Source of the DNA: Treponema sp. UBA3649
GTDB taxonomy: Bacteria > Spirochaetota > Spirochaetia > Treponematales > Treponemataceae
NCBI GenBank assembly: GCA_002373325.1
Contig: DFKI01000124.1
Location: 1-6,810 of the forward strand
DNA: 6,810 bases
Direction of reading: 5' to 3'
In this document: piece after piece, positions 6,166 to 6,810 of the stretch
Layout of the letters: each line of letters opens with the position of its first letter
How positions within the stretch are numbered: position 1 is the stretch's first letter
Program-made: the position numbers and the translations under genes
Notes under the pieces: generated by a model
Told to the model about the DNA's origin: nothing
Database searches by the model: none
The model's input: the letters and a program-made list of their open reading frames with translations, nothing else

Positions 6166-6702
6166 CTATCTCTTGTCCTCCATCACCTTGATGATTTCGC
6201 CGATGTACATGGTGTGGAAATCGTCGTTCCGGTAATTCTGCTTGAGCATTTTTTCTTCCATAAAGGAGTATGGGTCGAAGGGCTGTGCGTAAAGTTTTTT
6301 GCAGATGAGCACAAGTCGGGCCTGCTTGATCCAGGGGGTACCGTTCATGTACTGCACGTCAAGCTTCGCTGTGCTGATTTTATCCTCGTCTCGTCCTGAG
6401 TGGCTTCCGCAGTAATTCAGGGCGTTGCGGTATTTTTCAGGGAGTATGCTGAGCGAGAATGTGTCCGTCTCATCGATTATTTCCTTCGTGTATCGCTGCG
6501 GTCTTAAGTAGATTGTGGCCACGTTTTTGTTCCAGAGCACTCCGAGTCCTCCCCAGCTTGCGGTCATGGTGTTGACTCTTCCCGTGATGATTTTTCCCTC
6601 ATCGTCGTAGGATTTTGTGCACGCGCTCACCAGCATCCAGTCCTTGCCAATCATCTTGAACGCATTGTCGCCAATCTGCTCCGGCCTGATTTCCTTGAAC
6701 AT
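6166..6702 (-). CDS. Flavin reductase-like (FMN-binding split-barrel) protein
   Basis: The 178-residue product is soluble, without signal peptide or membrane helix. It matches the flavin reductase-like FMN-binding family: N44-T-M-T-A-S-W-G-G-L-G, then Y65-L-R-P-Q-R-Y-T (typical flavin phosphate-contacting segment), T81-F-S-L-S-I-L-P and C98-G-S-H-S-G-R-D. Known members bind FMN and reduce flavins or small substrates with NAD(P)H or other donors; substrate here is unknown. The domain fills nearly the whole protein, as is usual for small stand-alone members. I chose ATG 6702 over the in-frame GTG 6708 because AGGAG (6714-6710) is 7 nt from the ATG but only 1 nt from the GTG. The start lies just behind the tRNA-Ala terminator, and no terminator is visible between this gene and the SUMF1-like gene 202 nt downstream, so read-through in both directions of the cluster is possible. 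Confidence 0.87.
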   Translation of the reverse strand: MFKEIRPEQIGDNAFKMIGKDWMLVSACTKSYDDEGKIITGRVNTMTASWGGLGVLWNKNVATIYLRPQRYTKEIIDETDTFSLSILPEKYRNALNYCGSHSGRDEDKISTAKLDVQYMNGTPWIKQARLVLICKKLYAQPFDPYSFMEEKMLKQNYRNDDFHTMYIGEIIKVMEDKR

Positions 6703-6709
6703 ACTCACG

Positions 6710-6714
6710 CTCCT
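6710..6714 (-). promoter_or_regulatory. Ribosome binding site AGGAG that fixes the flavin-reductase start
   Basis: AGGAG on the minus strand is 7 nt before ATG 6702. The GTG at 6708 lies 1 nt after it, too close to serve. Confidence 0.7.
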
Positions 6715-6724
6715 AAAAAAGACA

Positions 6725-6755
6725 TAAAAAAAGCCCGATGAAAATCCATCAGGCC
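6725..6755 (-). terminator. Intrinsic terminator after tRNA-Ala
   Basis: On the minus strand GCCTGATG (6754-6747) pairs with CATCGGGC (6740-6733), 8 bp with one U-G pair, around the 6-nt loop GATTTT. A run of seven T follows (6732-6726). It begins 8 nt past the tRNA 3' end and finishes about 11 nt before the flavin-reductase ribosome site. Confidence 0.85.
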
Positions 6756-6762
6756 TAATTTC

Positions 6763-6810
6763 TGGAGATGACCGGACTTGAACCGGTTACCTCTTGCATG
6801 CCATGCAAGC
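6763..6810 (-). tRNA. tRNA-Ala(GGC), 3' part only (cut by window end)
   Basis: The minus strand covers standard positions 26 to 73. It shows the anticodon stem CTTGC/GCAAG with loop ATGGCAT (anticodon GGC, plus-strand 6800-6802), a 5-nt variable loop, T-stem ACCGG/CCGGT with loop TTCAAGT, acceptor 3' strand CATCTCC and discriminator A. U at position 70 would make the G3-U70 pair that marks alanine tRNAs, although the 5' half lies outside. The three bases after A73 are GAA, so CCA is not encoded and must be added enzymatically. Confidence 0.93.

Noticed and set aside
6097..6399. Plus-strand 100-residue open frame antisense to the flavin reductase
   Set aside because: It overlaps a clear conserved gene on the other strand, lacks a ribosome site, and its protein shows no recognisable motif.
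6700..6708. GTG at 6708 as the flavin-reductase start
   Set aside because: It lies 1 nt from AGGAG; ATG 6702 is correctly spaced.

Overview
The window looks like chromosomal DNA of a spirochaete, most likely a Treponema-type species with roughly balanced GC. This rests on gene content and protein style recognised by eye (a Bat aerotolerance locus, an expanded-type SUMF1 protein, a membrane-anchored TPR protein, a tRNA without encoded CCA); no database search was possible. I see no phage, insertion sequence, CRISPR or plasmid signature.

Layout. Positions 1-3443 (+) hold a tight operon: a 5'-truncated batB-batC fusion, a batD-like gene overlapping it by 49 bp, and an Smr-domain gene 15 nt further on. 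After a 104-nt gap, 3548-4897 (+) encodes an inner-membrane-anchored TPR protein whose C-terminal third resembles the Mrr restriction-endonuclease fold with its catalytic Q-x-K apparently lost. A 205-nt convergent intergenic region follows, with an inverted repeat and a bidirectional terminator. On the minus strand lie an exported SUMF1/FGE-like protein (5103-5963), a flavin-reductase-like protein (6166-6702) and, cut by the window end, tRNA-Ala(GGC) (6763-6810) with its own terminator.

How the genes may work together. Bat proteins are envelope proteins usually found beside a MoxR AAA+ ATPase (expected upstream, not seen here): VWA proteins BatA/BatB, TPR protein BatC, BatD and BatE. Here the set appears compacted. 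BatB and BatC are one reading frame with a lipobox-like, signal-peptide-like joint. BatD carries a two-helix plus SH3 tail like that of BatE, without BatE's TPRs. The best candidates for something unusual are these two fusions, the TPR/Mrr-like protein, and the flavin reductase start crowded directly behind a tRNA terminator.
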